A stretch of 64,000 bases of DNA from an uncultured Alistipes sp. (GCA_948442615.1 CAOJSG010000006.1:1-64000), one strand, 5' to 3'. Positions 26,479 through 36,850 are shown, counted from the stretch's first letter. Numbers and translations are program-made. The notes: generated by a model from the letters alone, not told the origin.

Positions 26479-27837
26479 ATGGGCATACAGAAACCTTCGA
26501 TCCCCAAGGGGACGCGCGACTTCTCTCCGCTGGAGATGATGCGCCGCCAATATATTTTCGATACGATCCGGAACGTGTTCCGGCTTTACGGCTATGCGCC
26601 GCTCGAAACGCCGTCGATGGAGAACCTCTCGACCCTCCTGGGCAAGTACGGCGACGAGGGCGACAAGCTGCTGTTCAAGATCCTCAACTCGGGCGACTAT
26701 GCGGCCGGGCTGTCCGACGACGAAGTGCGCTCGGCCTCCAGGATCTGCGAAAAGGGCCTGCGCTACGACCTGACGGTGCCGTTTGCCCGCTATGTGGTTC
26801 AACATCAGAGCGAACTTGTGTTTCCCTTCAAGCGTTACCAGATACAGCCCGTGTGGCGTGCCGACCGGCCGCAGAAGGGGCGTTACCGCGAATTCTACCA
26901 GTGCGACGTGGACGTGATCGGTTCGCGTTCGCTGCTGCACGAGGTCGAGCTGATCGAGATCGTGGCCCGCGTGTTCCGCGCCTTGCGGATCGGCGTGGTG
27001 CTCAAGATGAACAACCGTAAGATCCTTTACGGCATCGCGGAGACGATCGGTCATGCCGACAAGATGATTGACATCACGGTTGCGATCGACAAGCTGGACA
27101 AGATCGGGATCGATGCGGTGAAGGCGGAGCTCGAAGAGCGCGGTCTGGACCGCGCGGCGATCGACCGGCTGCAACCGATACTCGAGCTCGAAGGAACCAA
27201 CGAGCAGAAACTTAACATACTGCGCGATGTGCTGTCCGGCTCGGAGACCGGTCTGAAAGGCGTGGAGGAGATGCAGACCATCTTCGCTGCGGCCGAACGG
27301 CTGGAGATTCCGCTCGACGTGGAGCTCGACCTGTCGCTGGCACGCGGATTGAACTATTACACGGGTGCCATTTTCGAGGTGAAGGCGAAGGATTTCACGA
27401 TCGGATCGATCTCGGGCGGAGGCCGTTACGACGATCTCACGGGGATTTTCGGCATGCCCGGCATGTCGGGCGTGGGCATTTCGTTCGGCGCGGACCGCAT
27501 TTACGACGTGCTGACCGGACTGAACCTCTTCCCCGAAGAGATCGGGTGTTCGACGCAGGTGCTCTTCGTCAATCTGGGCGAGGCCGAGCAGTGGGAGTCG
27601 CTACAGCTGCTCCGGAAGGTCCGGGATGCGGGCATCGCGGCGGAGATCTATCCCGACGCTGCCAAGATGAAGAAACAGATGGAGTATGCCAACCGCCGGG
27701 GGATTCCTTTTGTCGTGATCGTAGGCAGCCAAGAGCTGGAGGCCCGACGGGCGACCGTGAAGGATATGCGCTCGGGCGAACAGCGGCAGATCGGATTCGA
27801 ACGGCTGGCCGAGGCGCTGGAGGCCGACTTCGCGTAG
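26479..27837 (+). CDS. hisS: Histidyl-tRNA synthetase
   Basis: A 452-residue class II synthetase charging tRNA-His. Motif-level matches: [13 protein letters not shown] at the N-terminus, [35 protein letters not shown] (motif 2), and the histidine-specific [15 protein letters not shown] and GGGRYDDL. The C-terminal anticodon-binding domain starts near residue 350 ([14 protein letters not shown]). I chose the ATG at 26479 because [14 protein letters not shown] is the conserved start; in-frame Met codons upstream add unrelated sequence. Confidence 0.97.
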   Translation: MGIQKPSIPKGTRDFSPLEMMRRQYIFDTIRNVFRLYGYAPLETPSMENLSTLLGKYGDEGDKLLFKILNSGDYAAGLSDDEVRSASRICEKGLRYDLTVPFARYVVQHQSELVFPFKRYQIQPVWRADRPQKGRYREFYQCDVDVIGSRSLLHEVELIEIVARVFRALRIGVVLKMNNRKILYGIAETIGHADKMIDITVAIDKLDKIGIDAVKAELEERGLDRAAIDRLQPILELEGTNEQKLNILRDVLSGSETGLKGVEEMQTIFAAAERLEIPLDVELDLSLARGLNYYTGAIFEVKAKDFTIGSISGGGRYDDLTGIFGMPGMSGVGISFGADRIYDVLTGLNLFPEEIGCSTQVLFVNLGEAEQWESLQLLRKVRDAGIAAEIYPDAAKMKKQMEYANRRGIPFVVIVGSQELEARRATVKDMRSGEQRQIGFERLAEALEADFA

Positions 27838-27922
27838 GTCCCGCCGGGGCTTCGCGGCCCGGTGATAAGGCCGTGCGTTGCGGATCCGCGGGAGCGGCTT
27901 TGCCTTAATCGTTAGCGGAGGT

Positions 27923-29512
27923 ATGTTTCGTATATTGCTTGTTTCCATATCGTTGTCTTGTGTGCTCGTCGGACGGTCCGCGGCGCAGAACACGTCGCTG
28001 ATGCAGCAGCAGAAGCTGCATCGGGTCTATCGTGCGCTGGAGCGGATGTATGTGGACGAGGTGGAGATGAATCCTTTGGTCGAAGCGGCCATCCGGAGCA
28101 TGCTCGAGGAGCTCGATCCGCATTCGGTCTACCTGGATGCCGACGAAATGAAAGAGGCGCAGGCGAGCTTCGCCGGTGAGTTCAGCGGCATCGGGGTGGA
28201 ATTCAACGTATTGAAAGATACGGTGATCGTGGTCAACACGGTTGCCGGAGGGCCGGCCGAACGGGCCGGCGTGCTGCCCAACGACCGGATCGTGCGGATC
28301 GATACGACGAACGCCGTGGGTTTCAGCCGCTCGGACGTGCCGAAGCATCTGCGCGGTGCGACGGGATCGAAGGTGGCGATCGACGTGGTGCGCCGCGGCC
28401 GGAGCGAACCGCTCCGTTTCGTGCTCGTGCGGGACCGCATTCCGCTCAACACGGTCGATGCGGCCTACGAAGCGGCGGAGGGAATCGGCTACGTCAAGGT
28501 CAACCGTTTCGGGCGGACCACCATGGACGAATTCCGCGATGCGATGCGTCGGCTGGGACCCGTCGAAGGGCTGATTCTCGATCTGCGCGGCAACGGCGGC
28601 GGGCTGCTGGAGCAGGCTGTGGAGATGGCCGAATATTTCCTGCCCTCCGGCGCGCGAATCGTTTCGACCGAAGGCCGTGCCGTGCCTCCCGCCCTCTTTT
28701 CGGCAGGCCGGGACGGCGAATTCATGCGGGGCAATCTGGTGGTGCTGATCGACGAGAACTCGGCGTCGGCCAGCGAGATCGTGGCCGGTGCCGTGCAGGA
28801 TTGGGACCGGGGCGTGATCGTCGGCCGCACGAGCTTCGGAAAGGGGCTCGTGCAGCGGCAGATGGGGCTGGGCGACGGCTCGGCGGTGCGCATCACGATC
28901 GCCCGTTACCACACGCCTTCGGGCCGCGTGATCCAGCGCCCCTATGAAAAGGGCGGGAAGGAGGCCTATTACGAGGCGCACCGCGCACGTTATGCGGCGG
29001 CGGCCGACTCGGTCGGAAAGGATGCGCCGCTCTACCGTACGCTGCGGAGCGGCCGCAAGGTCTACGGCGGCGGCGGAATCCGCCCCGACGTGCGGATCGA
29101 GGCGGATACGGCGCGCTATCCCGAATATTTCCTGGAGCTGTACCGTCGCGGCATCGTCAACGAGTTCGTGCTCTCCTATATGGATGCCGAACGCGGGCGG
29201 CTCGAACGGGCATATCCCGGCTTTGCGGAGTTCGAACGCGGCTTCGAGGTCGCGGACGACGTGCTGGAGCGCCTGGTCGCCCTGGGGCGGGAACGCGGCG
29301 CGGCATCCGACGGGGCCGGATTCGACGCATCGTGGCTGCCCGTGCGCCGGCATCTCAAGGCGCTCGTGGCGCAGCGGCTTTTCGGAACGGAGGCGTTCTA
29401 CCGGGCGATGCACCGGACGGACGATCCCGCCTTCGCGCGGGCGATGGCCCTGCTCGGCGACTGGGAGCGCGAGGGCGCTCCCCTGCTGCGGCCGGCCGAC
29501 GCGGACGAATGA
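27923..29512 (+). CDS. S41 family C-terminal processing protease (CtpA type), exported
   Basis: A 529-residue periplasmic serine protease. A signal peptide (MFRILLVSISLSCVLVGRSAAQ) precedes the mature protein. A PDZ domain occupies about residues 70-160 (GIGVEFNVLKDTVIVVNT, GVLPNDRIVRID). The peptidase domain has LDLRGNGGGLL, the nucleophile Ser in LIDENSASASEIVAGAVQD and the catalytic Lys in GRTSFGKGLVQ. The C-terminal 130 residues form a helical domain typical of Bacteroidota S41 proteins. It probably trims or degrades envelope proteins. The next gene starts 29 bases later. Confidence 0.93.
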   Translation: MFRILLVSISLSCVLVGRSAAQNTSLMQQQKLHRVYRALERMYVDEVEMNPLVEAAIRSMLEELDPHSVYLDADEMKEAQASFAGEFSGIGVEFNVLKDTVIVVNTVAGGPAERAGVLPNDRIVRIDTTNAVGFSRSDVPKHLRGATGSKVAIDVVRRGRSEPLRFVLVRDRIPLNTVDAAYEAAEGIGYVKVNRFGRTTMDEFRDAMRRLGPVEGLILDLRGNGGGLLEQAVEMAEYFLPSGARIVSTEGRAVPPALFSAGRDGEFMRGNLVVLIDENSASASEIVAGAVQDWDRGVIVGRTSFGKGLVQRQMGLGDGSAVRITIARYHTPSGRVIQRPYEKGGKEAYYEAHRARYAAAADSVGKDAPLYRTLRSGRKVYGGGGIRPDVRIEADTARYPEYFLELYRRGIVNEFVLSYMDAERGRLERAYPGFAEFERGFEVADDVLERLVALGRERGAASDGAGFDASWLPVRRHLKALVAQRLFGTEAFYRAMHRTDDPAFARAMALLGDWEREGAPLLRPADADE

Positions 29513-29541
29513 ATCTATCTGAAACCCGAACACGGATAAAT

Positions 29542-30483
29542 ATGAAATTCACTCAATACCTTTTGCTGGCGCTCAAAGGCTGCGCCATGGGGTCGGCCGA
29601 CGTCGTACCGGGCGTATCCGGCGGCACGATCGCCTTCATCTCGGGCATCTACGACGAGCTGATCGATTCGATCCGGCGTTTCGACGCCACGGCGCTCCGG
29701 CTGCTGTTCCGCGGCGAGTTCGCCGCATGCTGGCGGCATGTCAACGGCCGGTTCCTGCTGCCCGTGGCCGGCGGCATCGGGGTGGCGATCTTCTCGCTCG
29801 CCCGGCTGATGACCTACCTGCTCGCCCACCATCCGATCGAGATCTGGTCGTTCTTCTTCGGGCTGATCGTCGCCTCGGCGCTGCTCGTGGCGCGCGAAGT
29901 CGGACGCTGGAACGCGGCGGCTGTCGCGTCGTTCGTCGCCGGCGCCGTCGCGGCGTGGGCCATTACCGTTGCCACGCCCGCCGAGACGCCCGATACCTGG
30001 TGGTTCGTGATGCTTTCGGGCGCCATCGCGATCTGCGCCATGATTCTGCCCGGCATTTCGGGCGCCTTCATCCTGCTGCTGCTGGGCAAATACCAGTTCA
30101 TCATGCAGGCGGTGGGCGACTTCGATCTGCCGGTCATCGCCGTCTTCCTGATCGGTGCCGTTGCGGGCATCCTGTCGTTCTCGCACCTGCTTTCGTGGCT
30201 GCTGAAACGCTGGCACGACCTGACGGTGGCCGTGCTGATGGGCTTCATGGTGGGCTCGCTCAACAAGGTATGGCCCTGGAAACGGACTGTCGAGACCTTC
30301 GTGGACGGGCATGGCGAGGTGCAGCCCCTGGTGGAGACCAACGTGTTGCCGGGAACGTTCGAGTCCGCGTCGCTCGGAGATGCCCGGCTGTGGCAGGCCG
30401 CTGCGTGCTGTGCGGCAGGGTTCCTTGCGATCTTCTGCATCGAACGCATCGCAGTCTGGGTGTCGGCTTCGAAACGGAAGTGA
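29542..30483 (+). CDS. DUF368 membrane protein, putative undecaprenyl phosphate translocase (PopT type)
   Basis: A 313-residue polytopic membrane protein of the DUF368 family. The N-terminal KGCAMGSADVVPGVSGGTIAFI and the repeated IAICAMILPGISGAFILLLLGKY are the paired PGxSGG-type motifs of the family, and about eight membrane segments are visible. DUF368 proteins have been identified as undecaprenyl phosphate flippases that recycle the lipid carrier for wall and capsule synthesis. An in-frame ATG at 29509 overlapping the preceding stop (ATGA) could give 11 more residues. It lies between an S41 protease and aroE. Confidence 0.88.
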   Translation: MKFTQYLLLALKGCAMGSADVVPGVSGGTIAFISGIYDELIDSIRRFDATALRLLFRGEFAACWRHVNGRFLLPVAGGIGVAIFSLARLMTYLLAHHPIEIWSFFFGLIVASALLVAREVGRWNAAAVASFVAGAVAAWAITVATPAETPDTWWFVMLSGAIAICAMILPGISGAFILLLLGKYQFIMQAVGDFDLPVIAVFLIGAVAGILSFSHLLSWLLKRWHDLTVAVLMGFMVGSLNKVWPWKRTVETFVDGHGEVQPLVETNVLPGTFESASLGDARLWQAAACCAAGFLAIFCIERIAVWVSASKRK

Positions 30484-30484
30484 G

Positions 30485-31219
30485 ATGCGGCGATTCGGTT
30501 TGATCGGCCGTCCGCTCGGCCATTCCGCCTCGGCGGCCTATTTCGCGGCCAAGTTCGCCCGCGAGGGAATCGGCGATGCGCTGTACGAACTCTATGAACT
30601 GCCGGCCGTCGGCGAACTGCCGCGGTTGCTGGCCGACCATCCCGATCTCGCGGGATTCAACGTGACCATTCCCTACAAACAGGCGGTGATCCCCTATCTC
30701 GACGACCTCGCGTTCGAAGCCCGGAATATCGGGGCGGTGAATTGCGTCGGACGTTCGGGTGACCGGCTGACGGGTTACAATACCGACCTCGAGGGGCTGC
30801 GCGCCTCGTTCGCCGGGCTGCTGGGCGACGGGGTGCCCGAACGGGCGCTGGTGCTCGGTACGGGCGGAGCGTCGCAGGCCGTGCAGTATGCGCTGGCCGA
30901 ACTGGGCGTCGAATATGCGCTCGTGTCGCGCGATCCGATGAAGGGCGACTTCACCTACGACACGCTGCCGCCGGAGGAGGTGGCGGAGCGGCTGCTGATC
31001 GTCAATGCGTCGCCCGTGGGGACCTACCCTGCTGTCGACGAGGCGCCGCGGATTCCGTATGCGTTCGTCACGCCCCGCCATCGCGTGCTCGATTTGGTTT
31101 ACAACCCCGCGCAGACGCTGTTCCTTGCCTATGCGGAGCAGCGCGGCGCCCGCACGATGAACGGCGAAACGATGTTCCGCGTGCAGGCCGAGGCGTCGTG
31201 GCGGATCTGGAACGCATAG
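30485..31219 (+). CDS. aroE: Shikimate dehydrogenase
   Basis: A 244-residue NADPH-dependent shikimate dehydrogenase of the aromatic amino acid pathway. The start RRFGLIGRPLGHSASAAYF, FNVTIPYKQAVIPYLD with the catalytic Lys, GAVNCV, GYNTDLEGL with the catalytic Asp, the NADP loop VLGTGGASQAVQYAL, and NASPVGTYP are present in the expected order. The length is at the short end of the family. Its ATG is one base after the DUF368 stop. A strong terminator follows at 31310. Confidence 0.95.
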   Translation: MRRFGLIGRPLGHSASAAYFAAKFAREGIGDALYELYELPAVGELPRLLADHPDLAGFNVTIPYKQAVIPYLDDLAFEARNIGAVNCVGRSGDRLTGYNTDLEGLRASFAGLLGDGVPERALVLGTGGASQAVQYALAELGVEYALVSRDPMKGDFTYDTLPPEEVAERLLIVNASPVGTYPAVDEAPRIPYAFVTPRHRVLDLVYNPAQTLFLAYAEQRGARTMNGETMFRVQAEASWRIWNA

Positions 31220-31309
31220 GACCGCACTGCCGGCAGACTGCGCCGGACGGAGGCGCACGTCCCGGGCCGAATTGCCGTGCCTCGGACTGCGCGTGCGATG
31301 GACCCGATG

Positions 31310-31350
31310 CACATCGCCACCGATCGCAACGATCGGTGGCGATGTGTTTT
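31310..31350 (+). terminator. Intrinsic terminator after aroE
   Basis: A perfect 17-bp stem (31310-31326 with 31330-31346, outermost bases CACATCGCCACC) closed by a three-base loop CAA and followed by TTTT. It sits between convergent genes. Confidence 0.88.
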
Positions 31351-31369
31351 CAGGCGGCGATGCGGTGCG

Positions 31370-31579
31370 CTATCGCAGTTTCAGCAGCGACTGCGCCCGC
31401 TCCATGTCCGATTCGCGTACGACGATCTGGGCGGGCATGGTGCCTACGGGATAGAGCGTCGACATGTATTCGTTGCGGATCGTCGACTCGATCCCGGCGC
31501 TGTCGAGGATGGATTTGGTGATTTCGGCCTCCATGAGGGTGTTGTATTCCGCCAACACAACTAATGTTTCGTCTCGCAT
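31370..31579 (-). CDS. DUF2007 family small protein
   Basis: A 69-residue protein of the DUF2007 family (putative signal transducing protein), found as a stand-alone small protein in many Bacteroidota. The sequence LVVLAEYNTLMEAEITKSIL and AGIESTIRNEY followed by IVVRESDMERAQSLL shows the ferredoxin-like fold pattern in which it senses or binds something through paired strands and helices. No partner can be inferred: its neighbours are convergent aroE and divergent dnaE. A possible -7 box (TAATTTTA on the minus strand, 31608-31615) lies upstream. Confidence 0.85.
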   Translation of the reverse strand: MRDETLVVLAEYNTLMEAEITKSILDSAGIESTIRNEYMSTLYPVGTMPAQIVVRESDMERAQSLLKLR

Positions 31580-31669
31580 GGTCGTTGTTTTTTGGTTCGT
31601 TACCTAAAATTAAACATTTCCTCGGGTGCTTGGGAGCCTTGGGCCGGGGCTTTTGTGGGAAATTTGACC

Positions 31670-31677
31670 TATCTTTG
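31670..31677 (+). promoter_or_regulatory. -7 promoter box of dnaE
   Basis: TATCTTTG, an exact -7 match, 22 bases before the dnaE ATG at 31700. Confidence 0.65.
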
Positions 31678-31699
31678 TAAAGATAAAAAGCGACGGATT

Positions 31700-34600
31700 A
31701 TGCCCGATTTCGTACATTTGCACGTACACACCCAGTATTCGATTCTCGACGGACAGGCCAGCATCCCGCATCTGGTGGACAAGGCCATGGCCGACGGCAT
31801 GCCGGGAATCGCCGTGACGGATCACGGCAATATGTTCGGAATCAAGGAGTTCTATAATTACGTAAAGAAGGCCAAAGGCAAATGCAAGGACCAGGCCGCC
31901 GATTGCGAACGGCGCATCGCGGCACTGCGCAGCGGCGAGGAGCCGTGCGCCGATCCGGATGCCGAAATCGCCGCCGCCGAAAAGAAACTCGCCGAACTCC
32001 GCCGCAAGGCCGCATTCAAGCCGATCATCGGCTGCGAAGTCTACGTCGCCCGTCGCCGGCTGCAGGACAAGGAGGGCAAGCCCGACCAGAGCGGCTACCA
32101 CCTCATCCTGCTGGCCAAAAATCTCAAGGGTTACCACAACCTTATCAAAATCGTCTCCAAGGCGTGGACCGACGGTTTCTACATGCGTCCGCGAACCGAC
32201 CGTACGGAGATCGAGAAGTACCACGAAGGGCTCATCTGCTGTTCGGCCTGTCTGGCCGGAGAGGTGCCGCGTGCCATTACGGCCGACGACCTCGAGAAGG
32301 CCGAAGAGTCGATCCGCTGGCACAAACGCGTATTCGGCGACGACTACTACCTCGAATTGCAGCTGCACAAGGCCACGGTCGAGCGGGCCAACCACGAGGC
32401 CTACCCCATGCAGCTCAAGGTGAACGAGCATCTGCGCGTGCTGGCCCGGAAACACGGCGTGCGGATGGTCTGCACCAACGACGTGCATTTCGTCGACGAG
32501 GCCAACGCCGAGGCGCACGACCGGCTGATCTGCCTCTCGACGGGCAAGGACCTCGACGATCCGAAGCGCATGCTCTATTCGAAGCAGGAGTGGCTGAAGA
32601 CGAGGGCCGAGATGGCCTCGATATTCGGCGAGAGCGATCCCGAGGCGATGGCCAACACGGTCGACATCTGCGACAGCGTGGAGTGCTATTCGATCGACCA
32701 TGCGCCGATCATGCCCAACTTCGAGATTCCCGCCGAGTTCGGGACCGAAGCGGAGTACCGCGCCCGGCTGACGGAGCAGGACCTCTTCGACGAGTTCACG
32801 CGCGACGAAAACGGCAACGTCGTGATGAGCGAGGAGGAGGGGCGCAAGAAGATCGAGAAGCTGGGCGGATACGACAAGCTCTACCGCATCAAGTTCGAGG
32901 CCGACTACCTGGCCGAGCTGACGATGCGGGGGGCCCGCCGGCGTTACGGCGAGAATTTGTCGGACGAGGTGGTCGAACGGCTGCGGTTCGAGCTGCACAT
33001 CATGAAGACGATGGGTTTCCCGGGCTACTTCCTCATCGTGCAGGACTTTATCCGCGCCGCGCGCGAGGAGCTTGACGTCTCGGTGGGGCCGGGCCGAGGT
33101 TCCGCGGCCGGTTCGGCCGTGGCCTACTGCCTCGGCATCACGCAGATCGACCCCATCGCCTACGACCTGCTGTTCGAGCGCTTCCTTAATCCCGACCGTA
33201 TCTCGCTGCCTGATATCGACGTCGACTTCGACGACGACGGCCGCGGCCGCGTGCTGAACTGGGTGACGCAGAAATACGGCAAGGAGAAGGTCGCGCACAT
33301 CATCACCTACGGCACGATGGCCACCAAGCTGGCCATCAAGGATGTGGCCCGCGTGCAGAAGCTGGTGCTCTCGGAGTCGGACCGCCTGTGCAAGCTCGTG
33401 CCGGACAAGATTCCGGACAAGAAGCTCAACCTGCAGAATGCGATCGACTACGTGCCGGAGCTGAAGGCCGCCGAGCAGGCCGAGGACCCCGTGCTGCGGG
33501 ACACGATCCGCTACGCCAAGATGCTCGAGGGCAACGTCCGCAATACGGGCGTGCATGCCTGCGGCACGATCATCTGCCGCGACGACATCACCGACTGGGT
33601 TCCGGTGTCGACGGCCGACGACAAGGAGACGGGCGAAAAGATGCTCGTCACGCAGTACGAAGGCTCGGTGATCGAGGATACGGGCCTCATCAAGATGGAC
33701 TTCCTGGGGCTGAAGACCCTCTCGATCATCAAGGATGCGGTGGAGAATGTCCGCCAGACCAAAGGCGTGGAGATCGATATCGACGACTTCTCGATCATCG
33801 ACGACCCCGCGACCTACAAGCTCTACGGCGAGGGCCGCACGGTCGGGACGTTCCAGTTCGAGTCCGCGGGCATGCAGAAATACCTGCGCGAGCTGCAGCC
33901 CTCGACCTTCGAGGATCTGATCGCCATGAACGCGCTCTACCGGCCCGGCCCGATGGACTACATTCCCGACTTCATCGCCCGCAAGCACGGCCGCAGCCCG
34001 ATCGTGTACGATATCCCCATCATGGAGAAGTATCTCAAGGATACGTACGGGATCACGGTCTACCAGGAGCAGGTCATGCTGCTGTCGCGTCTGTTGGCGG
34101 GCTTCACCCGCGGCGAGTCGGATACGCTCCGCAAGGCGATGGGCAAGAAGCTCAAGGACAAGCTGGACCACCTGAAACCCAAGTTCATCGAGGGCGGCCG
34201 CAAGAACGGCCATGACGGAAAGGTGCTCGAGAAGATCTGGGCCGACTGGGAGAAATTCGCCTCCTACGCGTTCAACAAGTCGCACGCCACGTGCTATTCG
34301 TGGGTCGCCTACCAGACCGCCTACCTCAAGGCCAACTATCCGTCGGAGTACATGGCGGCGGTGCTGAGCCGAAACCTGGCGAACATCGAGCAGCTGACGC
34401 TCTATATGAACGAGTGCAAGCGCATGGGCATCAGCGTGCTGGGACCCGATATAAACGAGTCGGTGCAGACCTTCTCGGCCAACCTTTCGGGCGATGTGCG
34501 GTTCGGCCTGGCCGCCGTGAAGGGCGTGGGCGCGGCCGCCGTGGAGAGCATCATCGCCGAACGCCGGGCGAACGGGCCTTTCAAGGACATCTACGATTTC

Positions 34601-35509
34601 GTGGAGCGCGTGAACTATACGCTGGTCAACCGCAAGTGTCTGGAAAACCTGGCCTATGCGGGGGCGTTCGATTCGATCGTCGACTTCGCGCGGTGCAAGT
34701 TCTTCGGGATCGATGCCCGCGATGCGAACGGCATCGCCTTCATCGAGCAGCTGATGCGCTACGGCCAGCGGTTCCAGACCGAACGCAACAATGCGCAGCA
34801 GAGCCTGTTCGGCGGCGGCGGACACGTGGACATCCAGCGCCCGGTGACCCCCTCGTGCGCCGACTGGAGCCAGCTCGAAAAGCTCACCAAGGAGCGCGAG
34901 ATGGTGGGACTCTACCTGTCGGCCCATCCGCTCGACGACTACAAGATCATCATCGACCACATGTGCCAGACGCAGCTGTCGGAGCTGGAGAACCTCGACG
35001 CGCTCAAGGGCAAGGAGATCGCCGTGGCGGGCATGGTCGTGAGCGTGCAGAACCTGATGACCAAAACGGGCAAGCCGTGGGGCAAGTTCCGGCTCGAGGA
35101 CTACAACGGGGCGCACGAGTTCGCGCTGTTCGGCAAGGACTACGAGAATTTCCGCAAGTACATGTTCGCGGACTACTTCCTCTTCGTGCGGGGCAAGGTG
35201 CAGCCGCGGCCCTACAACGACAAGGAGCTGGAGTTCAAGATCGTATCGATGATGCAGCTCTCGGAGGTGCGGGATACGATCAAGCAGCTGCACGTCCGGC
35301 TGCCGATCGAGGAGCTGACGCGCGACCTGGTCGCACGGCTGACGGAGAAGATCGGGGAGTCGTCGGGGTCCACGGTGCTGCGCATGAACGTCTACGACCG
35401 CGAGGCGCAGGTGGCGCTCAACCTCTTCTCGAAGAGCCGGAAGGTGAGCCTCGATCAGCCGCTGGTATCGTTTTTGGACGAATACGGGATTCAGTATACA
35501 ATCAGTTGA
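31700..35509 (+). CDS. dnaE: DNA polymerase III alpha subunit
   Basis: A 1,269-residue replicative DNA polymerase. The PHP domain opens the protein (MPDFVHLHVHTQYSILDGQ, VTDHGNMFG) and carries a charged Lys/Ala/Glu-rich insertion at about residues 55-105, as in other Bacteroidota DnaE. The catalytic palm holds GPGRGSAAGSAVAYCLG and PDIDVDFDDDGRG at residues 504-512, with the acidic triad Asp. Helix-hairpin-helix, OB fold and a C-terminal tau-binding-type region follow. The chosen ATG gives the conserved start. Upstream in-frame sequence crosses the promoter. Thioredoxin follows 30 bases later. Confidence 0.97.
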   Translation: MPDFVHLHVHTQYSILDGQASIPHLVDKAMADGMPGIAVTDHGNMFGIKEFYNYVKKAKGKCKDQAADCERRIAALRSGEEPCADPDAEIAAAEKKLAELRRKAAFKPIIGCEVYVARRRLQDKEGKPDQSGYHLILLAKNLKGYHNLIKIVSKAWTDGFYMRPRTDRTEIEKYHEGLICCSACLAGEVPRAITADDLEKAEESIRWHKRVFGDDYYLELQLHKATVERANHEAYPMQLKVNEHLRVLARKHGVRMVCTNDVHFVDEANAEAHDRLICLSTGKDLDDPKRMLYSKQEWLKTRAEMASIFGESDPEAMANTVDICDSVECYSIDHAPIMPNFEIPAEFGTEAEYRARLTEQDLFDEFTRDENGNVVMSEEEGRKKIEKLGGYDKLYRIKFEADYLAELTMRGARRRYGENLSDEVVERLRFELHIMKTMGFPGYFLIVQDFIRAAREELDVSVGPGRGSAAGSAVAYCLGITQIDPIAYDLLFERFLNPDRISLPDIDVDFDDDGRGRVLNWVTQKYGKEKVAHIITYGTMATKLAIKDVARVQKLVLSESDRLCKLVPDKIPDKKLNLQNAIDYVPELKAAEQAEDPVLRDTIRYAKMLEGNVRNTGVHACGTIICRDDITDWVPVSTADDKETGEKMLVTQYEGSVIEDTGLIKMDFLGLKTLSIIKDAVENVRQTKGVEIDIDDFSIIDDPATYKLYGEGRTVGTFQFESAGMQKYLRELQPSTFEDLIAMNALYRPGPMDYIPDFIARKHGRSPIVYDIPIMEKYLKDTYGITVYQEQVMLLSRLLAGFTRGESDTLRKAMGKKLKDKLDHLKPKFIEGGRKNGHDGKVLEKIWADWEKFASYAFNKSHATCYSWVAYQTAYLKANYPSEYMAAVLSRNLANIEQLTLYMNECKRMGISVLGPDINESVQTFSANLSGDVRFGLAAVKGVGAAAVESIIAERRANGPFKDIYDFVERVNYTLVNRKCLENLAYAGAFDSIVDFARCKFFGIDARDANGIAFIEQLMRYGQRFQTERNNAQQSLFGGGGHVDIQRPVTPSCADWSQLEKLTKEREMVGLYLSAHPLDDYKIIIDHMCQTQLSELENLDALKGKEIAVAGMVVSVQNLMTKTGKPWGKFRLEDYNGAHEFALFGKDYENFRKYMFADYFLFVRGKVQPRPYNDKELEFKIVSMMQLSEVRDTIKQLHVRLPIEELTRDLVARLTEKIGESSGSTVLRMNVYDREAQVALNLFSKSRKVSLDQPLVSFLDEYGIQYTIS

Positions 35510-35539
35510 CACATTATAAACCAATTAATTTCAGAAATC

Positions 35540-35854
35540 ATGGCTTTAGCTATCACGAAGGAGAACTACGAGGAGGTGCTGGCATCGCAGCTGCCGGTCG
35601 TTATCGATTTTTGGGCCGAATGGTGCGGTCCGTGCCGCATGATCGCCCCGGTGGTCGATGAACTGGCCGCCGAATACGAAGGCAAGGTGCTGATCGGCAA
35701 GTGCGACGTGGAGGACAACGACGAGATCGTTGCCCGCTACGGCGTGCGCAACATCCCGACCATCGTCTTCATCAAGAACGGCCAGACGGTCGACAAGCAG
35801 GTCGGCGCCGTGTCGAAGGAGGTGCTGAAGGCGAAGATCGAAAACCTGCTGTAG
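35540..35854 (+). CDS. trxA: Thioredoxin
   Basis: A 104-residue thioredoxin. The active site is FWAEWCGPCRM with the redox cysteines at residues 29 and 32, the conserved cis-Pro is in RNIPTIVFI, and KNGQTVDKQVGAV is typical. It keeps cytosolic protein thiols reduced and supplies electrons to enzymes such as ribonucleotide reductase. It lies 30 bases after dnaE, an arrangement seen in other Bacteroidota, and three bases before the epimerase gene. Confidence 0.97.
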   Translation: MALAITKENYEEVLASQLPVVIDFWAEWCGPCRMIAPVVDELAAEYEGKVLIGKCDVEDNDEIVARYGVRNIPTIVFIKNGQTVDKQVGAVSKEVLKAKIENLL

Positions 35855-35857
35855 GCG

Positions 35858-36850
35858 ATGCTGCGCAGACGCGAGTGGCACGGATTTACGGTCGTGGAGT
35901 TCTCCAAGGGGGACTATACGGCTGTCGTCGTGCCCGAAATGGGAGCCAACCTCATCCGGTTGTCCAACGACCGGCTGGGCGCCGAGATCCTGCGGTCGCC
36001 CGCGGACGACGAGGTGGAGGAGTTCCGCCGGCGTCCGCATGTCTTCGGACTGCCGCTGCTCTTTCCGCCCAACCGCATCGAGGACGGACGCTACGAGTTC
36101 GACGGGCGGAGCTACCGCTTCCCCATCACGATTCCGGTGGAGAACAACTACCACCACGGCGTGCTGAAAAGCCAGCCGTTCGCGGTGTCGAAGGCGCTTG
36201 AGACCGACGAGGAGGTGCTGGTGGAGTGCCGCTACTATTCGAATGCGGCCAACGATGCGGTGTTCCGGGACTTTCCGCACGAATTCAAGTGCAAGATGAT
36301 CTACCGCCTGACCGCCTCGGGACTGGAGGTGGAGGTGATGTTCGGCAACAAGAGCCGGGCGCCGATGCCCGTGGGCGTCGGGTTCCACACGCCGCTGCGC
36401 ATTCCTTTCGCCGGAGGCGAGGCGTCGGACTATGCGATGCGTGCGGCCGTGGGCGAACAGGTGGAGATGAATGCCCGCAAACTCCCGACGGGCCGGCTGC
36501 TGCCCCTGTCGGAGCGTTTCGCCGCGCTGCGCGACGGCGGGTTGCAGGTCACGGCGTGCGAACCGATCGAAGCGGCCTTCACCGTGCGCGAAATCACGGT
36601 CGACGGCGAGCCTTTCCGCGGTGCGCTGGTCGAGAACCGGCGTACGGGCGTGCGGACTTTCTACGAGGTCGACGACCGCACGGTCTGCTGGACGATCTGG
36701 AACAACGGCGGCACGGTGCCCTACTGCTGCCCCGAGCCGCAGTCGTGGATCACCAATGCGCCGAATGCGCCCGATCCGGCCGCTGCCGGCTTCCGGTCGA
36801 TTCCGCCCGGAGGCAAGTGGAGCATGAAGTTCCGGCTGTATGTCCGATAG
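35858..36850 (+). CDS. Aldose 1-epimerase family protein
   Basis: A 330-residue member of the galactose mutarotase-like superfamily. Family features include FGLPLLFPPNRIEDGRYEFDGR, NNYHHGVLKSQPF with the conserved His, PMPVGVGFHTPLRIPF with the second active-site His, and NAPNAPDPAAAGFRSIPPG at the end. These proteins interconvert alpha and beta anomers of sugars; the exact sugar is unknown. No signal peptide is present. It begins three bases after trxA and ends in an intrinsic terminator. Confidence 0.9.
   Translation: MLRRREWHGFTVVEFSKGDYTAVVVPEMGANLIRLSNDRLGAEILRSPADDEVEEFRRRPHVFGLPLLFPPNRIEDGRYEFDGRSYRFPITIPVENNYHHGVLKSQPFAVSKALETDEEVLVECRYYSNAANDAVFRDFPHEFKCKMIYRLTASGLEVEVMFGNKSRAPMPVGVGFHTPLRIPFAGGEASDYAMRAAVGEQVEMNARKLPTGRLLPLSERFAALRDGGLQVTACEPIEAAFTVREITVDGEPFRGALVENRRTGVRTFYEVDDRTVCWTIWNNGGTVPYCCPEPQSWITNAPNAPDPAAAGFRSIPPGGKWSMKFRLYVR

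Noticed and set aside
31610..35524. Open minus-strand frame of about 1,300 codons opposite dnaE
   Set aside because: It mirrors the full length of dnaE, has no family motifs, and is explained by GC-rich codon bias that removes stop codons from the opposite frame.
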